From positions 1-64,000 of the forward strand of contig NZ_JACZFR010000012.1 of NCBI RefSeq assembly GCF_014904815.1: a stretch of DNA of 64,000 nucleotides. Reading direction: 5' to 3'. The stretch comes from Microbulbifer taiwanensis. Its GTDB lineage: Bacteria > Pseudomonadota > Gammaproteobacteria > Pseudomonadales > Cellvibrionaceae. How positions within the stretch are numbered: the stretch's first letter is position 1; each line of letters starts with the position of its first letter. Below are positions 10,044-19,648 of this stretch, one piece after another. The position numbers and the translations under genes were made by a program. The notes beneath the pieces are model-generated. The model searched no databases. It was not told where the DNA came from and saw only the letters and a program-made list of their open reading frames with translations.

Positions 10044-10297
10044 TTTTTCCCCGCGACATTTTCTTGTCTGCAGCGGCACAACTGTGGGCGCCGTGCAGGT
10101 TTGTTGTCGTTTTTGCGAGCAGCGCACTGTATCCGGCACCGCTCGCTCACCCTTGATTGATTGACTTTCCTGCCCAAGCTCCCAAAAAGAAGCTGACAGT
10201 GTTTGATTTTGTATCCGCGACCGTGTTGTGGCCGACTGTGGAACCTATTCTACGCCAGCCGTGCCAACAAAGTCACAATGCATTGCCTATCCAGTCC

Positions 10298-10693
10298 TCA
10301 GGCCGCGTGATGCGGTTTGGCGTGCGCGGATATTGCACCCAGCAGTTCGCTTTTGCTAAACGGCTTGGTCAAATATTGATCGCAGCCGACCACGCGCCCC
10401 TTGGCCTTGTCGAACAGGCCATCCTTACTAGACAGCATGACCACCGGTGTGGAGCGGAATTCGCTATTGTTTTTGATCAGCGCGCAGGTCTGATAGCCGT
10501 CCAGGCGGGGCATCATGATATCGACGAAAATGATATCCGGACGGGAGTCGGCAATTTTCGCCAGCGCATCGAAACCATCTGTGGCGGTAACCACCGTGCA
10601 ACCCGCCTTTTGCAGCAGGGTCTCGGCGGTGCGGCGAATCGTCTTGCTATCGTCGATCACCATTACCGTCAGGCTTTCCCAGTTAAGCTCCAT
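10298..10693 (-). CDS. pilG: PilG, single-domain response regulator
   Basis: A stand-alone receiver of 131 residues: VMVIDDSKTIRRTAETLL, the phospho-acceptor Asp in IIFVDIMMPRLDG, VVMLSSKDG and the Lys in QYLTKPFSKSEL. It is the first gene of the Pil-Chp cluster and by family knowledge promotes pilus extension and cAMP signalling. It is separated from pilH by 254 bases, longer than other gaps in the cluster, so pilH may also have its own promoter. Confidence 0.94.
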   Translation of the reverse strand: MELNWESLTVMVIDDSKTIRRTAETLLQKAGCTVVTATDGFDALAKIADSRPDIIFVDIMMPRLDGYQTCALIKNNSEFRSTPVVMLSSKDGLFDKAKGRVVGCDQYLTKPFSKSELLGAISAHAKPHHAA

Positions 10694-11038
10694 AGTGTTA
10701 TTGAATCCCCTGTTTACTTATTTTCGGGCACGCCTGGAAGCGTTGTCGGGAGTACCCTTTGTTCAACCACTTGCAGGGTCTGGACGCCTCAGTTGTTTGA
10801 GGTCGCACATAAGAAGGAACTTTTATCACAGAACCCCAAGTGAATCTACCGGACGCGCCAGCCCTGCGACACCGTCGTACAATTTGTCGCCAGCGCTATC
10901 CCTGAATGCGCTCAATGGTCGGTGAGCAAACGGTTGCGCCAGCGGCGGGCAACTCTTACCTTATTTACAAGGCCGGCCGCAGTATGCCCGACGAGCCGCA
11001 GCGCCCAATCCCAATTCCCAACCAGCACGGATACCGGT
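10694..11038. promoter_or_regulatory. Divergent intergenic region pilG/gshB
   Basis: About 345 bases between two divergently transcribed genes, so it should hold promoters for the pil-chp cluster and for gshB. I see no convincing operator, riboswitch or RNA gene. An upstream extension of the gshB frame to 10922 is open but lacks family similarity and is treated as non-coding. Confidence 0.5.
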
Positions 11039-11995
11039 ATGAGTTATTCCCTCGGCGTGGTGATGGACCCCATCGCCAATATCCATTTTAAGAAAGACAC
11101 TACCCTGGCGCTGTTACAGGCCGCACAGCGCAGCGGCTTTCAATTGTTTTATTTCGAACAGGGCGACCTCTACCTGGATGGAGGCCGGGCCATGGGCCGC
11201 GGCCGGTCGCTGCAGGTATTCGACGACCCACAGAACTGGTTTGAGCTGGGAGAGGCTGCGGAACAGCCACTGGGCGACCTCGACTCAATGCTGATGCGGG
11301 TGGACCCGCCGTTCGACAACGAGTACATCTACTCCACCTATATACTCGAGGCAGCGGAGCGGGAAGGCACCCTGGTGGTGAACAGCCCCCAGGCGCTGCG
11401 CGACTGCAACGAGAAGATTTTTGCCACCAGTTTTCCCCAGTGCTGCCCGCCGCTGATCGTCAGCCGGGACATGCAGATGTTGAGGACCTTCCACCAACGT
11501 CAAAGGGATGTCATCTTCAAACCGCTGGATGGCATGGGGGGCAGCGGCGTCTTCCACTGCAAACCGGACGGCGCCAACCTGGGAGCAATCCTGGAAATGC
11601 TTACCGACAATGGCCGCAAACAGATCATGGGCCAGCGCTACATCCCGGAAATCAAACAGGGCGACAAGCGCATACTGGTGGTGAACGGCGAAGCGGTGCC
11701 CTATTGCCTGGCGCGCATCCCCGAGGCCGGCGAGACCCGCGGCAACCTGGCCGCCGGCGGGCGCGGCGAAGCGAGGCCGCTTTCCGATCACGACCGCTGG
11801 ATCGTCGAACAAGTGGCGCCGGTACTGAAAGAGAGAGGACTGCTGTTTGTCGGCCTGGATGTGATCGGCGATTATTTGACCGAAATCAATGTCACCAGCC
11901 CCACCTGCGTGCGCGAAATCGACGCCGCCTACGGCACCGATATTGGCGGCCTGCTGATGAGCGCCATCACAGACCGGTTGAAAGAAAAAGAGTAA
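11039..11995 (+). CDS. gshB: Glutathione synthetase
   Basis: Joins gamma-glutamylcysteine and glycine using ATP, the second step of glutathione synthesis, in the cytoplasm. From MSYSLGVVMDPIANIHFKKD the protein is 318 residues, very near the 316 of E. coli GshB. ATP-grasp features include FKPLDGMGGSGVF, GDKRILVVNGE and the C-terminal FVGLDVIGDYLTEINVTSPT, a near-invariant family signature. It neighbours the pil-chp cluster and a TonB3-like gene, as in Pseudomonas. Confidence 0.96.
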   Translation: MSYSLGVVMDPIANIHFKKDTTLALLQAAQRSGFQLFYFEQGDLYLDGGRAMGRGRSLQVFDDPQNWFELGEAAEQPLGDLDSMLMRVDPPFDNEYIYSTYILEAAEREGTLVVNSPQALRDCNEKIFATSFPQCCPPLIVSRDMQMLRTFHQRQRDVIFKPLDGMGGSGVFHCKPDGANLGAILEMLTDNGRKQIMGQRYIPEIKQGDKRILVVNGEAVPYCLARIPEAGETRGNLAAGGRGEARPLSDHDRWIVEQVAPVLKERGLLFVGLDVIGDYLTEINVTSPTCVREIDAAYGTDIGGLLMSAITDRLKEKE

Positions 11996-12060
11996 ACTGG
12001 TCGGCCTCAGTCAGCGAGCGGGCTGAGCGGAACATAAAAAGCAGTAACCAATAACGAACA

Positions 12061-12969
12061 ATGAATTCGACCGCCAACAGCACGCAACTCCAGGCCGCCC
12101 AGCAAGAACGCTTTGTGTTCGCCCTGTTTCTCGCCGGCGCCTTCCACGCCCTGCTGATCTTCGGCGTGGCCTTCGCCGCGCCCGAGGGCCGGCAGGCGCC
12201 CCCGACACTGGAAGTGACTCTGGCTCAGCACCACACGGCACAGGCACCAGAGGACGCCGACTACCTGGCCCAGCACAATCAGCAGGCCAGTGGCACCGCC
12301 GATACACCGAAGGAGCTGTCCAGTAATCGCCGAGCCGAGATCGCCGACACCGCGATCCGCGAAATCAACCCACTGCCGCAGCAGCAGGCCGCGCGGCCGG
12401 CAGACCAGCGCCGCCAGCTGGTGACCACCATCGGTGACAGCCCGCAGCGGGCACCGGAGCTGCCGGCCGAAGACAAACCCTCCGACGAGAAGCGTGGCGA
12501 TGCCCCCAGCGACCTGCCGATGACCAACCCCGAAGTTGCCAGCCTGCAGGCGCGCCTGGACAAGATCCGCCAGACCATCGCCCAACGTCCGCGCGTGCGC
12601 CGCCTGACCTCGGTGGCCACCAGGGCCTCGGCAGACGCCGCCTACCTGCACGGCTGGCGGCAAAAGGTGGAATCCGTGGGCAATGACAACTTCCCGGAGG
12701 AAGCACTGCAGCGTCAGATCACCGGCAGCCTGCGCATGATGGTGCGACTATTGCCCACCGGCGCGGTGGAAGAGGTGGTGATTCTGGAATCCTCCGGCGA
12801 GCGAATCCTCGACGACGCGGCGCAGCAGATAGTGCGCCTGGCCGCGCCGTTCGCGCCCTTCCCGGCGGAGATCCGCAAGGAGGCCGACCGCCTCGAAATC
12901 ATCCGCACCTGGCGCTTCGAGATGACCGGCTTTTCCACCGCCGCCGGCGAGCTGCCCAAGCGCGGCTAA
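12061..12969 (+). CDS. TonB-family energy transducer (TonB3-like)
   Basis: A 302-residue inner-membrane protein anchored by one N-terminal helix (about residues 19-41, FALFLAGAFHALLIFGVAFA). A long hydrophilic, Gln/Ala/Pro-containing periplasmic linker and a coiled stretch (SLQARLDKIRQTI) follow. The C-terminal TonB domain (about 210-295) has YLHGWRQKVESVGNDNFP, GSLRMMVRLLPTGAVEEV and RTWRFEM. It lies between gshB and yqgE, the same place as Pseudomonas tonB3, which is required for twitching motility; no exbB/exbD genes are next to it. The role in pilus function is inferred from that context. Confidence 0.85.
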   Translation: MNSTANSTQLQAAQQERFVFALFLAGAFHALLIFGVAFAAPEGRQAPPTLEVTLAQHHTAQAPEDADYLAQHNQQASGTADTPKELSSNRRAEIADTAIREINPLPQQQAARPADQRRQLVTTIGDSPQRAPELPAEDKPSDEKRGDAPSDLPMTNPEVASLQARLDKIRQTIAQRPRVRRLTSVATRASADAAYLHGWRQKVESVGNDNFPEEALQRQITGSLRMMVRLLPTGAVEEVVILESSGERILDDAAQQIVRLAAPFAPFPAEIRKEADRLEIIRTWRFEMTGFSTAAGELPKRG

Positions 12970-13001
12970 AATCAGCATTTGTGCCTGCCTAGACTGACAC
13001 T

Positions 13002-13586
13002 ATGAATCACACCAGTATCGATAGCGACCTGACCCACGGCGGCCTGCGCGGCCAGTTCCTGCTGGCCATGCCGGGCATGCAGGACCCGCGCTTCAAGCAG
13101 ACCATCGCCTTTATGGTGGAACATACCGACGAGGGCGCCATGGCCATCGTCGTCAATACCCCCAGCAAGGTGCACTGGAAGGAAGTCTTCGACCAGCTGT
13201 CGCTGGAGGACGCCAGCCTGCGCGGCGACGAGACGGTATTGCTGGGCGGGCCCATGTCGCCGGAACAGGGCTTTGTACTGCACGGCACCGGGATGAAGTT
13301 CGACTCCACGGTGGAGATCAACGGCGACATCAGCCTCACCGCCTCCAAGGATATCCTCGAGTCCCTCGCCGCCGGCCGCGGCCCGGATGACGTGCTGCTG
13401 GCGCTGGGTTACGCCGGCTGGGGGCCGGGACAACTGGAAGAGGAGCTGGCGGAAAATGCCTGGCTGACCCTGCCGGCAGAACCGGAAATCCTCTTTGCCA
13501 CCCCCTGGCAGAAGCGCTGGCACAAGGCGGCCGCGCGCCACGGCATAGACCTCACGGGAATAGGCTCCCAGGCGGGACACGCGTGA
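13002..13586 (+). CDS. yqgE: YqgE/AlgH family protein
   Basis: A 194-residue protein of the YqgE/AlgH (DUF179) family, molecular function unsettled. It shows the family signatures LRGQFLLAMPGMQDPRFKQT, GAMAIVVNTPSK, LLGGPMSPEQGFVLH and the Trp-Gly rich GYAGWGPGQLEEEL. The stop overlaps the ruvX start by four bases, so the two are translationally coupled, an arrangement conserved in many gammaproteobacteria. In Pseudomonas the name AlgH reflects an influence on alginate production. Confidence 0.93.
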   Translation: MNHTSIDSDLTHGGLRGQFLLAMPGMQDPRFKQTIAFMVEHTDEGAMAIVVNTPSKVHWKEVFDQLSLEDASLRGDETVLLGGPMSPEQGFVLHGTGMKFDSTVEINGDISLTASKDILESLAAGRGPDDVLLALGYAGWGPGQLEEELAENAWLTLPAEPEILFATPWQKRWHKAAARHGIDLTGIGSQAGHA

Positions 13587-14008
13587 GCAAACCGGTAACG
13601 GCCCTGGCCTTCGATTTCGGCACCCGTTCCATCGGCCTCGCCTTCGGCCAGAGCCTGACCGGCAGCGCGCGCGAGCTGACACCGCTGCCGGCAAAGGACG
13701 GCAAGCCGGACTGGGACAGGGTGCAAAAGCTGGTTGATGAATGGCGGCCCCAGTACCTGCTGGTGGGCCTGCCGCTGAATATGGACGGCAGCGAGAGCGA
13801 CTTCGGCGCCCGCGCACGCAAGTTCGGCCAGCGCCTGCACGGCCGCACCGGCCTGCCGGTCGAATATGTCGATGAGCGCCTCAGCACCCGCGCCGCCAAG
13901 GAAGAGGCATTTGAGCGCGGCCACCGGGGCAACTATGCGCAGGATCCGGTGGATTCCATCGCCGCGCGCATCTTCCTCGAGGACTGGCTGCGCGCTCATA
14001 GTGGTTAG
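13583..14008 (+). CDS. ruvX: RuvX (YqgF), putative Holliday-junction resolvase / rRNA maturation nuclease
   Basis: A 141-residue RNase H-fold nuclease. Catalytic acidic residues sit in ALAFDFGTRSIGLAFG (Asp about 10), in VGLPLNMDGSES and in the C-terminal ARIFLEDWL; VEYVDERLSTRAA is the family signature. YqgF proteins are implicated in 16S rRNA 5'-end processing and were first proposed as Holliday-junction resolvases. It begins inside the end of yqgE. Confidence 0.93.
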   Translation: MSKPVTALAFDFGTRSIGLAFGQSLTGSARELTPLPAKDGKPDWDRVQKLVDEWRPQYLLVGLPLNMDGSESDFGARARKFGQRLHGRTGLPVEYVDERLSTRAAKEEAFERGHRGNYAQDPVDSIAARIFLEDWLRAHSG

Positions 14009-14089
14009 CAAACGGTTGCCGCCCCCACATCACCAACCACTGACCACTCTGCTACAATCTCCCGCCCATTTCCCAAGCGACCGAGCCGC

Positions 14090-15022
14090 ATGTCCATCAC
14101 CCATATCCGTATCGCCACCCGCGAGAGCGCCCTCGCCCTCTGGCAGGCCAACTACGTCAAGGACCGGCTGCAGCAGACGCACCCCGAACTGCGTATCGAG
14201 CTGCTGCCGCTCACCAGCCGCGGCGACAAGTTGCTGGACATTCCGCTGGCCAAGGTCGGCGGCAAGGGCCTGTTCGTCAAGGAGCTGGAGGTGGCCATGC
14301 TCGAGGGGCGCGCCGATATCGCCGTGCACTCGATGAAAGACGTGCCGATGGAGTTTCCCGACGGCCTGCACCTGCCGGTGATCTGCGAGCGCGAGGATCC
14401 CCGCGACGCCTTTGTGAGCAATCACTACGCCAGTCTCGACGAGCTGCCCGAGGGCGCTATAGTCGGCACCTCCAGCCTGCGCCGCCAGTGCCAGATACTG
14501 GCGCGCCGCCCGGACCTCGAAGTGAAATTCCTGCGTGGCAACGTCAATACCCGCCTGGCCAAGCTGGATGCCGGTGACTTCGACGCCATCGTGCTCGCCT
14601 CCGCCGGTCTGCTGCGCCTGGAGATGCGCGAGCGCATCCGCGACTTCCTCGCCCCGGAAGTCCTGCTGCCCGCCGGCGGCCAGGGCGCCGTGGGTATCGA
14701 GTGCCGCCGCGACGGCGATCTGGAAGCACTGCTGCAACCCCTGCACTGCGACACCACTGCCGCGCGCCTGGCGGCAGAGCGGGCGCTGGTCAAGCGCCTG
14801 AACGGCGGCTGCCAGATCCCGATCGGCTGCTACGCACAGCTCCTTGATGAAAACGGGGAAGGGGAGGAACTGTGGCTGCGCGGCCTGGTCGGCAGCCCCG
14901 ACGGCCGCACCCTGGTGCGCGCCGAGTGCCGCGGTGCGGCCGGGGACGGCGAGCGCATGGGTACGGCCCTGGCGGAGGAACTGCTGTCCTCCGGCGCCGA
15001 CAAGATTCTCGCCGCACTCTGA
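14090..15022 (+). CDS. hemC: Porphobilinogen deaminase (hydroxymethylbilane synthase)
   Basis: Polymerises four porphobilinogens to hydroxymethylbilane in haem synthesis. The 310 residues carry [18 protein letters not shown], the substrate-binding [38 protein letters not shown] and [11 protein letters not shown]. The dipyrromethane cofactor Cys lies in [10 protein letters not shown] (about residue 243). It is followed after 14 bases by hemD, then hemX and hemY, a standard haem gene block. Length is typical. Confidence 0.97.
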   Translation: MSITHIRIATRESALALWQANYVKDRLQQTHPELRIELLPLTSRGDKLLDIPLAKVGGKGLFVKELEVAMLEGRADIAVHSMKDVPMEFPDGLHLPVICEREDPRDAFVSNHYASLDELPEGAIVGTSSLRRQCQILARRPDLEVKFLRGNVNTRLAKLDAGDFDAIVLASAGLLRLEMRERIRDFLAPEVLLPAGGQGAVGIECRRDGDLEALLQPLHCDTTAARLAAERALVKRLNGGCQIPIGCYAQLLDENGEGEELWLRGLVGSPDGRTLVRAECRGAAGDGERMGTALAEELLSSGADKILAAL

Positions 15023-15036
15023 CTCAGGGCACTGCA

Positions 15037-15828
15037 GTGCGAGTCGAGCTGCGCGGCAAACGCATACTGATCACCCGCCCCGCGCACCAGTCCCGCGGCT
15101 GGTGTGACCTGCTGTGCGCCGCCGGTGCCGAAGTGGACAGCATCCCGATGCTGGCCATAGAGCCGATCGACAGCGGCCCGCAACTGCAGGCCATCAAGCG
15201 GCAGATTCTCGATTTCGACCAGACTGATCACGCCATCTTCGTATCCCAGAACGCCGTGCGGCTGGGCTTCGACTGGCTCGAGGACTTCTGGCCACAGCTG
15301 CCATTAGGTCCGCGCTACTACGCCATAGGCGCAGCCACCGCACTGGCGCTGCAAAAGCGGGGAGCAGCATGCGCCGGTGGCGGCGACGGCGCACCCGACA
15401 CCATGGACAGCGAGGCACTGCTGGCCCTGCCGACACTTCAGAATGTCGCGGACCAGCGCATCCTGATTTTTCGCGGCAGCGGCGGCCGCACTCTGATCGG
15501 CGACACCCTGCGCGCGCGCGGCGCACGGGTCGAATACTGCGAACTCTACCGCCGCGCCCTGCCCGCGCACGCCGCCGGTCGGCTGGCGCAATACGCGGCG
15601 CGGCCGGATGCCATCAGCGTGCACAGCGGCGAGACACTGGACAACCTGGTGCAGTGCATTCACCGCAGCGGCCGCGTTGCGCTGTTTGAGGTACCGCTCG
15701 TATGCCCCAGTCAGCGCGTCGCCGCACAGGCGCGCAGCCTCGGCTTCGACCTGGCCAGTGCCGCCCGCAACGCCGGCGACGCCGCCATGCTGGAAGCACT
15801 GCAGGCAGCGCTGGGTCGAGTTGATTGA
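15037..15828 (+). CDS. hemD: Uroporphyrinogen-III synthase
   Basis: Cyclises hydroxymethylbilane with inversion of ring D. From a GTG start (MRVELRGKRILITRPA) the protein is 263 residues. The family is weakly conserved; visible features are ILITRPAHQSRGWCDLL, a middle AIFVSQNAVRLGFDW and the SVHSGETLDNLVQ segment that matches the conserved SxxxxxNL region. The assignment is firm because it lies directly between hemC and hemX. An upstream in-frame extension overlaps hemC and is not expected in the family. Confidence 0.92.
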   Translation: MRVELRGKRILITRPAHQSRGWCDLLCAAGAEVDSIPMLAIEPIDSGPQLQAIKRQILDFDQTDHAIFVSQNAVRLGFDWLEDFWPQLPLGPRYYAIGAATALALQKRGAACAGGGDGAPDTMDSEALLALPTLQNVADQRILIFRGSGGRTLIGDTLRARGARVEYCELYRRALPAHAAGRLAQYAARPDAISVHSGETLDNLVQCIHRSGRVALFEVPLVCPSQRVAAQARSLGFDLASAARNAGDAAMLEALQAALGRVD

Positions 15829-15939
15829 TTTTCCGCCCAGTCTGAGTAAAAAATTTTAAAAGGGCGCCACAGGTCGTATAAAGCATGCCGCCACTCGCTA
15901 TAATTTGACGACATTTTCTACCTCCGCGCCGCCACACCC

Positions 15940-17265
15940 ATGACTGACGACAAATCCAGAGACGCCGCCCAATCCTCAAAAGAGGATCCGCAAACGGAGG
16001 GAACCAAGGTGCCGACAGTCACCGACAAGGCGGAACCCAAGAGTAACTTCGCCAAGGCCGCGCAGGAAAAGTCCACCGGGAAAGGCGCCGGCAAACACAC
16101 GAAGGGTGACAGCAAAAGTGCCCGGAGCGGCCGGGGCTGGCTCTGGCTGCTGTTGTTCGTCGCGGTCCTCGGCGGCCTCGGCGCCTGGGGCTGGTTCAAC
16201 TGGCCGCAACTGCAGAATACGCTGGCCGAACATCTGGATTTTCTGCCCGCCAATCGCCAATCCGGTTCAGATCCCCGTCCGACAGAAGCCGAAGCTGCCA
16301 CCGAGACCACCGCCGTCGAGCCCGAAGCACCGGCGCCGTCCACCCCGGCCGAACAGCCGGGGCTGCCCGATAGCGGCGAAACTGAAACGACGATGGCACT
16401 GCAGCAGGCAAACGAGGCGCTGCGCAACCAGATACAACTGCAGAGCCGCACCCTGGTGCAGATGCAACAGCAGCTGGCCACCCTGCAACGCAGTGTCGCC
16501 GCCCAGGGCAGCAGGCTGGGCGAACTGGGCAATGTCAGCCGCGACGACTGGCAGTTGGCCGAGGCCGACTACCTGCTGCGCCTCGCCAACCAGCGCCTGA
16601 TGCTGGAGCGCGACAGCCGCGCCGCCCTGGGCCTGCTGGAGGAAGTGGATGGCATATTGCGCCAGGTGGACATGCCGGATCTCTTCGGCGTGCGCCAGCA
16701 ACTGGCTCGCGATATCGCCGCGCTGAAACTGGTGGAGAATATCGATCGCGAGGGCCTCTACCTGCAACTGGGCGCGCTGGAGGATCAGCTGATACGCGTC
16801 AGTATCCAGCCGCAGTTCGATCTCGCCACCCGTGACCCGGCGGAGAATAAGACGCAGACTGAAACCGCCGACACGCCCGCCTGGCGGCGCAGCTGGCACA
16901 ACTTCAGCCAGTTCGTGCGCGATTCGGTGCGCGTGCGCGACGGCGACATCGACCCGGTATTGCTGTCGCCGCAGAGCGAGGCGCGCTTTCGCCAGGGCCT
17001 GCGCCTGAACATGGAGCAGGCCCAGCTGGCCCTGCTGCGCGGCGACAGTAGCGTGTACAAGGATGCACTGCGAAGCGCGCGCGAACAGCTGCTGGAATAC
17101 GGCGCCGACAACCGCCAGCGCGCTGTACTGCTGCGCGAACTGGAGGCACTGGGCAAGCAGCCTATCGAAGCCGATCTGCCCAGCCTGGCCGCATCACAGC
17201 GGGCACTGCACGACTATATCGAGCAGCTGCACAAGACCTCTGCACAGGGAGGTGACACCCAGTGA
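15940..17265 (+). CDS. hemX: HemX, membrane protein of the haem operon
   Basis: A 441-residue inner-membrane protein of the HemX family, often annotated as a uroporphyrinogen-III methyltransferase-like protein although no methyltransferase domain is present. The cytoplasmic N-terminus is charged and disordered, one helix is at about residues 65-87 (LWLLLFVAVLGGLGAWGWF), a Pro/Ala/Glu-rich spacer follows, then a coiled coil (ALRNQIQLQSRTLVQMQQQL) and a helical domain containing LAEADYLLRLANQRLMLERD, the family hallmark. The stop overlaps hemY by four bases. Confidence 0.9.
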   Translation: MTDDKSRDAAQSSKEDPQTEGTKVPTVTDKAEPKSNFAKAAQEKSTGKGAGKHTKGDSKSARSGRGWLWLLLFVAVLGGLGAWGWFNWPQLQNTLAEHLDFLPANRQSGSDPRPTEAEAATETTAVEPEAPAPSTPAEQPGLPDSGETETTMALQQANEALRNQIQLQSRTLVQMQQQLATLQRSVAAQGSRLGELGNVSRDDWQLAEADYLLRLANQRLMLERDSRAALGLLEEVDGILRQVDMPDLFGVRQQLARDIAALKLVENIDREGLYLQLGALEDQLIRVSIQPQFDLATRDPAENKTQTETADTPAWRRSWHNFSQFVRDSVRVRDGDIDPVLLSPQSEARFRQGLRLNMEQAQLALLRGDSSVYKDALRSAREQLLEYGADNRQRAVLLRELEALGKQPIEADLPSLAASQRALHDYIEQLHKTSAQGGDTQ

Positions 17266-18512
17266 AACGCTTCCTATTTGCCGCGCTGGCGCTGCTGCTG
17301 TTCGGCGCCTTCCTCACGGAAATGATCCGCAGCTACCCCGGCTACCTGCTGATTGCGATCGGCGGCGAAGTCGGCAAGAACATCGAAGTGAACCTCTGGG
17401 TTGCGGTCATCGCACTGCTGCTGGGCCTGCTGGCGCTCTTCTTTATCATTCTGCTGGGGCGCAGCCTGCTGCGCGGTATCGGCGGCAGCGTCAGCCGCAT
17501 TCGCTTCGGTCGCCAGCGGGTCGCGCGCCGCCGCCTGACCAACGGCCTGGTTGAATTTATGGAGGGCAACTGGGCCCGCGCGCGCCGCCAGCTGCTGAAG
17601 AGTGCCCCGCGCTCCGAGGCACCGCTGATCAACTACCTCGCCGCCGCGCGCAGTGCCTTCGAGCTGGGCTACCGCGACGAGGCCAATGAACTGCTGGCCA
17701 AGGCCGAGGCCTGCGGCGACGACACCCGCCTCGCCGTTGCCCTCAGCCAGGCGCGCATGCAGCTGCTGGACAAGCGCTACGAGCAGTGCATCGCCAGCCT
17801 CGAGCGGGCCAAGCAGCTGGAGCCCAGGCACCCCGCCCTGCTGCAACTGTTGCGACAGGCCTACTACCGGCTGGGCGAGTGGAACGGCCTGCGCGAACTG
17901 CTGCCGGAACTCGAGAAGCACGCCAATATGCGCGAGGAAGAACTGCAGCAACTGGAACTGGAGGTCTACCAGCACCAGCTGGTGGACGCCACCAACCGCC
18001 GTGACAGGGAAAAGCTGCGCGAGACCTGGCAGGGACTCAGCGGCCGCTGGCAGCGCAATATGGAACTGCGCAGCCTCTACGCGCAACAGTTGCACCAGAT
18101 AGGCGACGACGTGGAAGCGGAGAAGCAACTGCGCTGGCTGCTCAACCGCGAGTGGCGCGCCGATATGGCCAGGCTCTACGGCTGCCTCGCCGGTGCGGAT
18201 GCCGTAGCCCAACTCACCGTCGCCGACGGCTGGCTGAAGGAATACGGCGAGAACGCCGACCTGCTCACCTGTATCGGCCGCCTGTGCCTGCGCAATGAAC
18301 TCTGGGGTCGGGCCCGGCAGTATTTCGAGAAGAGCCTGCTGCTGCGCTCGGATCCCGCCACCTCCGCCGAGCTGGCGCGCCTGCTGCACGCCCTGGGGGA
18401 AACGGAGCAGGCGGCCAGACTCTACGAGGAGGGACTGATGCAGGCGGTCTCCGACCTGCCGCAGCTACCGCTGCCCGGCCAGGAGCGCCCGCTGCTGGGC
18501 GCCGGGGCCTGA
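17262..18512 (+). CDS. hemY: HemY, TPR inner-membrane protein of the haem operon
   Basis: A 416-residue protein with two N-terminal membrane helices (about 4-26 and 43-68) followed by tetratricopeptide-like helical repeats (AARSAFELGYRDEANELLAK, LLQLLRQAYYRLGEWNGL, GRLCLRNELWGRARQYFEKS). Gammaproteobacterial HemY belongs to the porphyrin operon but is not the protoporphyrinogen oxidase of the same name; its exact role is unknown. Translation is coupled to hemX by a four-base overlap. It is the last gene of the haem block; no clear terminator is visible after it. Confidence 0.9.
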   Translation: MKRFLFAALALLLFGAFLTEMIRSYPGYLLIAIGGEVGKNIEVNLWVAVIALLLGLLALFFIILLGRSLLRGIGGSVSRIRFGRQRVARRRLTNGLVEFMEGNWARARRQLLKSAPRSEAPLINYLAAARSAFELGYRDEANELLAKAEACGDDTRLAVALSQARMQLLDKRYEQCIASLERAKQLEPRHPALLQLLRQAYYRLGEWNGLRELLPELEKHANMREEELQQLELEVYQHQLVDATNRRDREKLRETWQGLSGRWQRNMELRSLYAQQLHQIGDDVEAEKQLRWLLNREWRADMARLYGCLAGADAVAQLTVADGWLKEYGENADLLTCIGRLCLRNELWGRARQYFEKSLLLRSDPATSAELARLLHALGETEQAARLYEEGLMQAVSDLPQLPLPGQERPLLGAGA

Positions 18513-18649
18513 CCTCCATAACCGACCTTTCTGCAGTTCTTGGGACGGCACCGCGCATCTAGCTCCAGAGGCGGAGCCTGGTAACACCTTTATCGAGCGG
18601 AAATTGTCCAATCAATCGATTGAGCGCTTTCCGCAACGTTTCGATATGA

Positions 18650-19222
18650 TCAGCGGCCCGCTGACAGTTGCGGGGCGCGCCACTGCGCCCGGCTGATCCG
18701 CCACTCCACCTGATACCAGCCGCGCTCGACCATCCACGCCGGGCCCGGCTTGACCTCCGCCGTTGCGCCGAGGGATTCCGCCAGCCGCGCTATGCGTCTG
18801 TTTTCACTGACAGTACCGCCGTAAATTTCCCGCAGTCCCAACTTATTAAAGCCGAACTCCACCAGCGCCTGTATTATCTCAAGCGCATACCGATATCGGC
18901 CCCAGAAATCCGGCGCCAACTCGATACCCAATTCCGCCCTACCCGGCTCCGACTCTCCAGTACGCAGGCCGCAGCAACCGATCAGCGGCTGAGTAACGTC
19001 ACGCCGAATAATCGCCAGCTGGTAGTTCAGCCTGGGCACCTCTTCGGCCCAGTCTTTAAATAATTTCAGCAGCTTCCGCGCATGCTCAGGATCCCGATGC
19101 TCTATCCCATAGAATTCGTGGGAACGAGGGTCTGCATGATAGGCTACAAAGGCAGACACCTCCGCGTCTTCGAAGTATCGCAGGAGGAACCTTTTGGTCG
19201 AAATTTGCATATTGGTAAGCAT
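18650..19222 (-). CDS. GNAT family N-acetyltransferase
   Basis: A 190-residue RimJ/RimL-type acetyltransferase. It has the family start TKRFLLRYFEDAEVSAF, the acetyl-CoA binding area around ELGIELAPDFWGRYRYALE and IYGGTVSENRRIARLAESLG, where an Asn and the following helix form the usual pocket. The substrate cannot be read from sequence. It is convergent to hemY and begins the accessory patch. The start could be the second Met (MQISTKR). Confidence 0.8.
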   Translation of the reverse strand: MLTNMQISTKRFLLRYFEDAEVSAFVAYHADPRSHEFYGIEHRDPEHARKLLKLFKDWAEEVPRLNYQLAIIRRDVTQPLIGCCGLRTGESEPGRAELGIELAPDFWGRYRYALEIIQALVEFGFNKLGLREIYGGTVSENRRIARLAESLGATAEVKPGPAWMVERGWYQVEWRISRAQWRAPQLSAGR

Positions 19223-19295
19223 CTCTTCATGGACTGCTCCGACCCTTTACAGCGGGAAGGCACAGTCGCTTTCTATGTGCAAATCATCGGGTTTC

Positions 19296-19583
19296 TTATT
19301 GTGATGAGTGTATACGTGGAATCGACTCCAGTTCCTTTATGATGTCAACCGGCCCGGTGAGCCGAATTTGAACTGGAAATGACTCCATTACAATGACGTC
19401 CTTAAGCACGCCTTTCCGCTCTAGCTCGAAAACCCGCTCCAGGACCGGATCTGGAGACTCTGCACTGCCGACGATGGTTACAGTGACAGTTCCCTCTCCC
19501 GGTGCAGTCTTTTCCGCGCCAGCCTGGGAGCAAGATAAACTACTCAGGCTTATTGCTATCACACACAAAATTTTCTTAATCAA
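19296..19583 (-). CDS. Small putative lipoprotein, unknown function
   Basis: A 95-residue protein not recognised as a known family. The N-terminus is a lipoprotein-type signal (KKILCVIAISLSSLSCSQ) with LSSLSC as lipobox and Cys18 as the lipidated residue. The mature part is a compact alpha/beta-like domain with TVTIVGSAESPDPVLERVFE and a C-terminal IIKELESIPRI. Base composition is lower in GC than the flanking haem and ubiD genes. It lies between two acetyltransferase genes on the same strand. Confidence 0.55.
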   Translation of the reverse strand: MIKKILCVIAISLSSLSCSQAGAEKTAPGEGTVTVTIVGSAESPDPVLERVFELERKGVLKDVIVMESFPVQIRLTGPVDIIKELESIPRIHSSQ

Positions 19584-19648
19584 TTTTTACTCCTGTTATA
19601 ACATTATGAAACTGAGCAGTTGGGAAACTGCCTTTCTCTCGTATGCGC

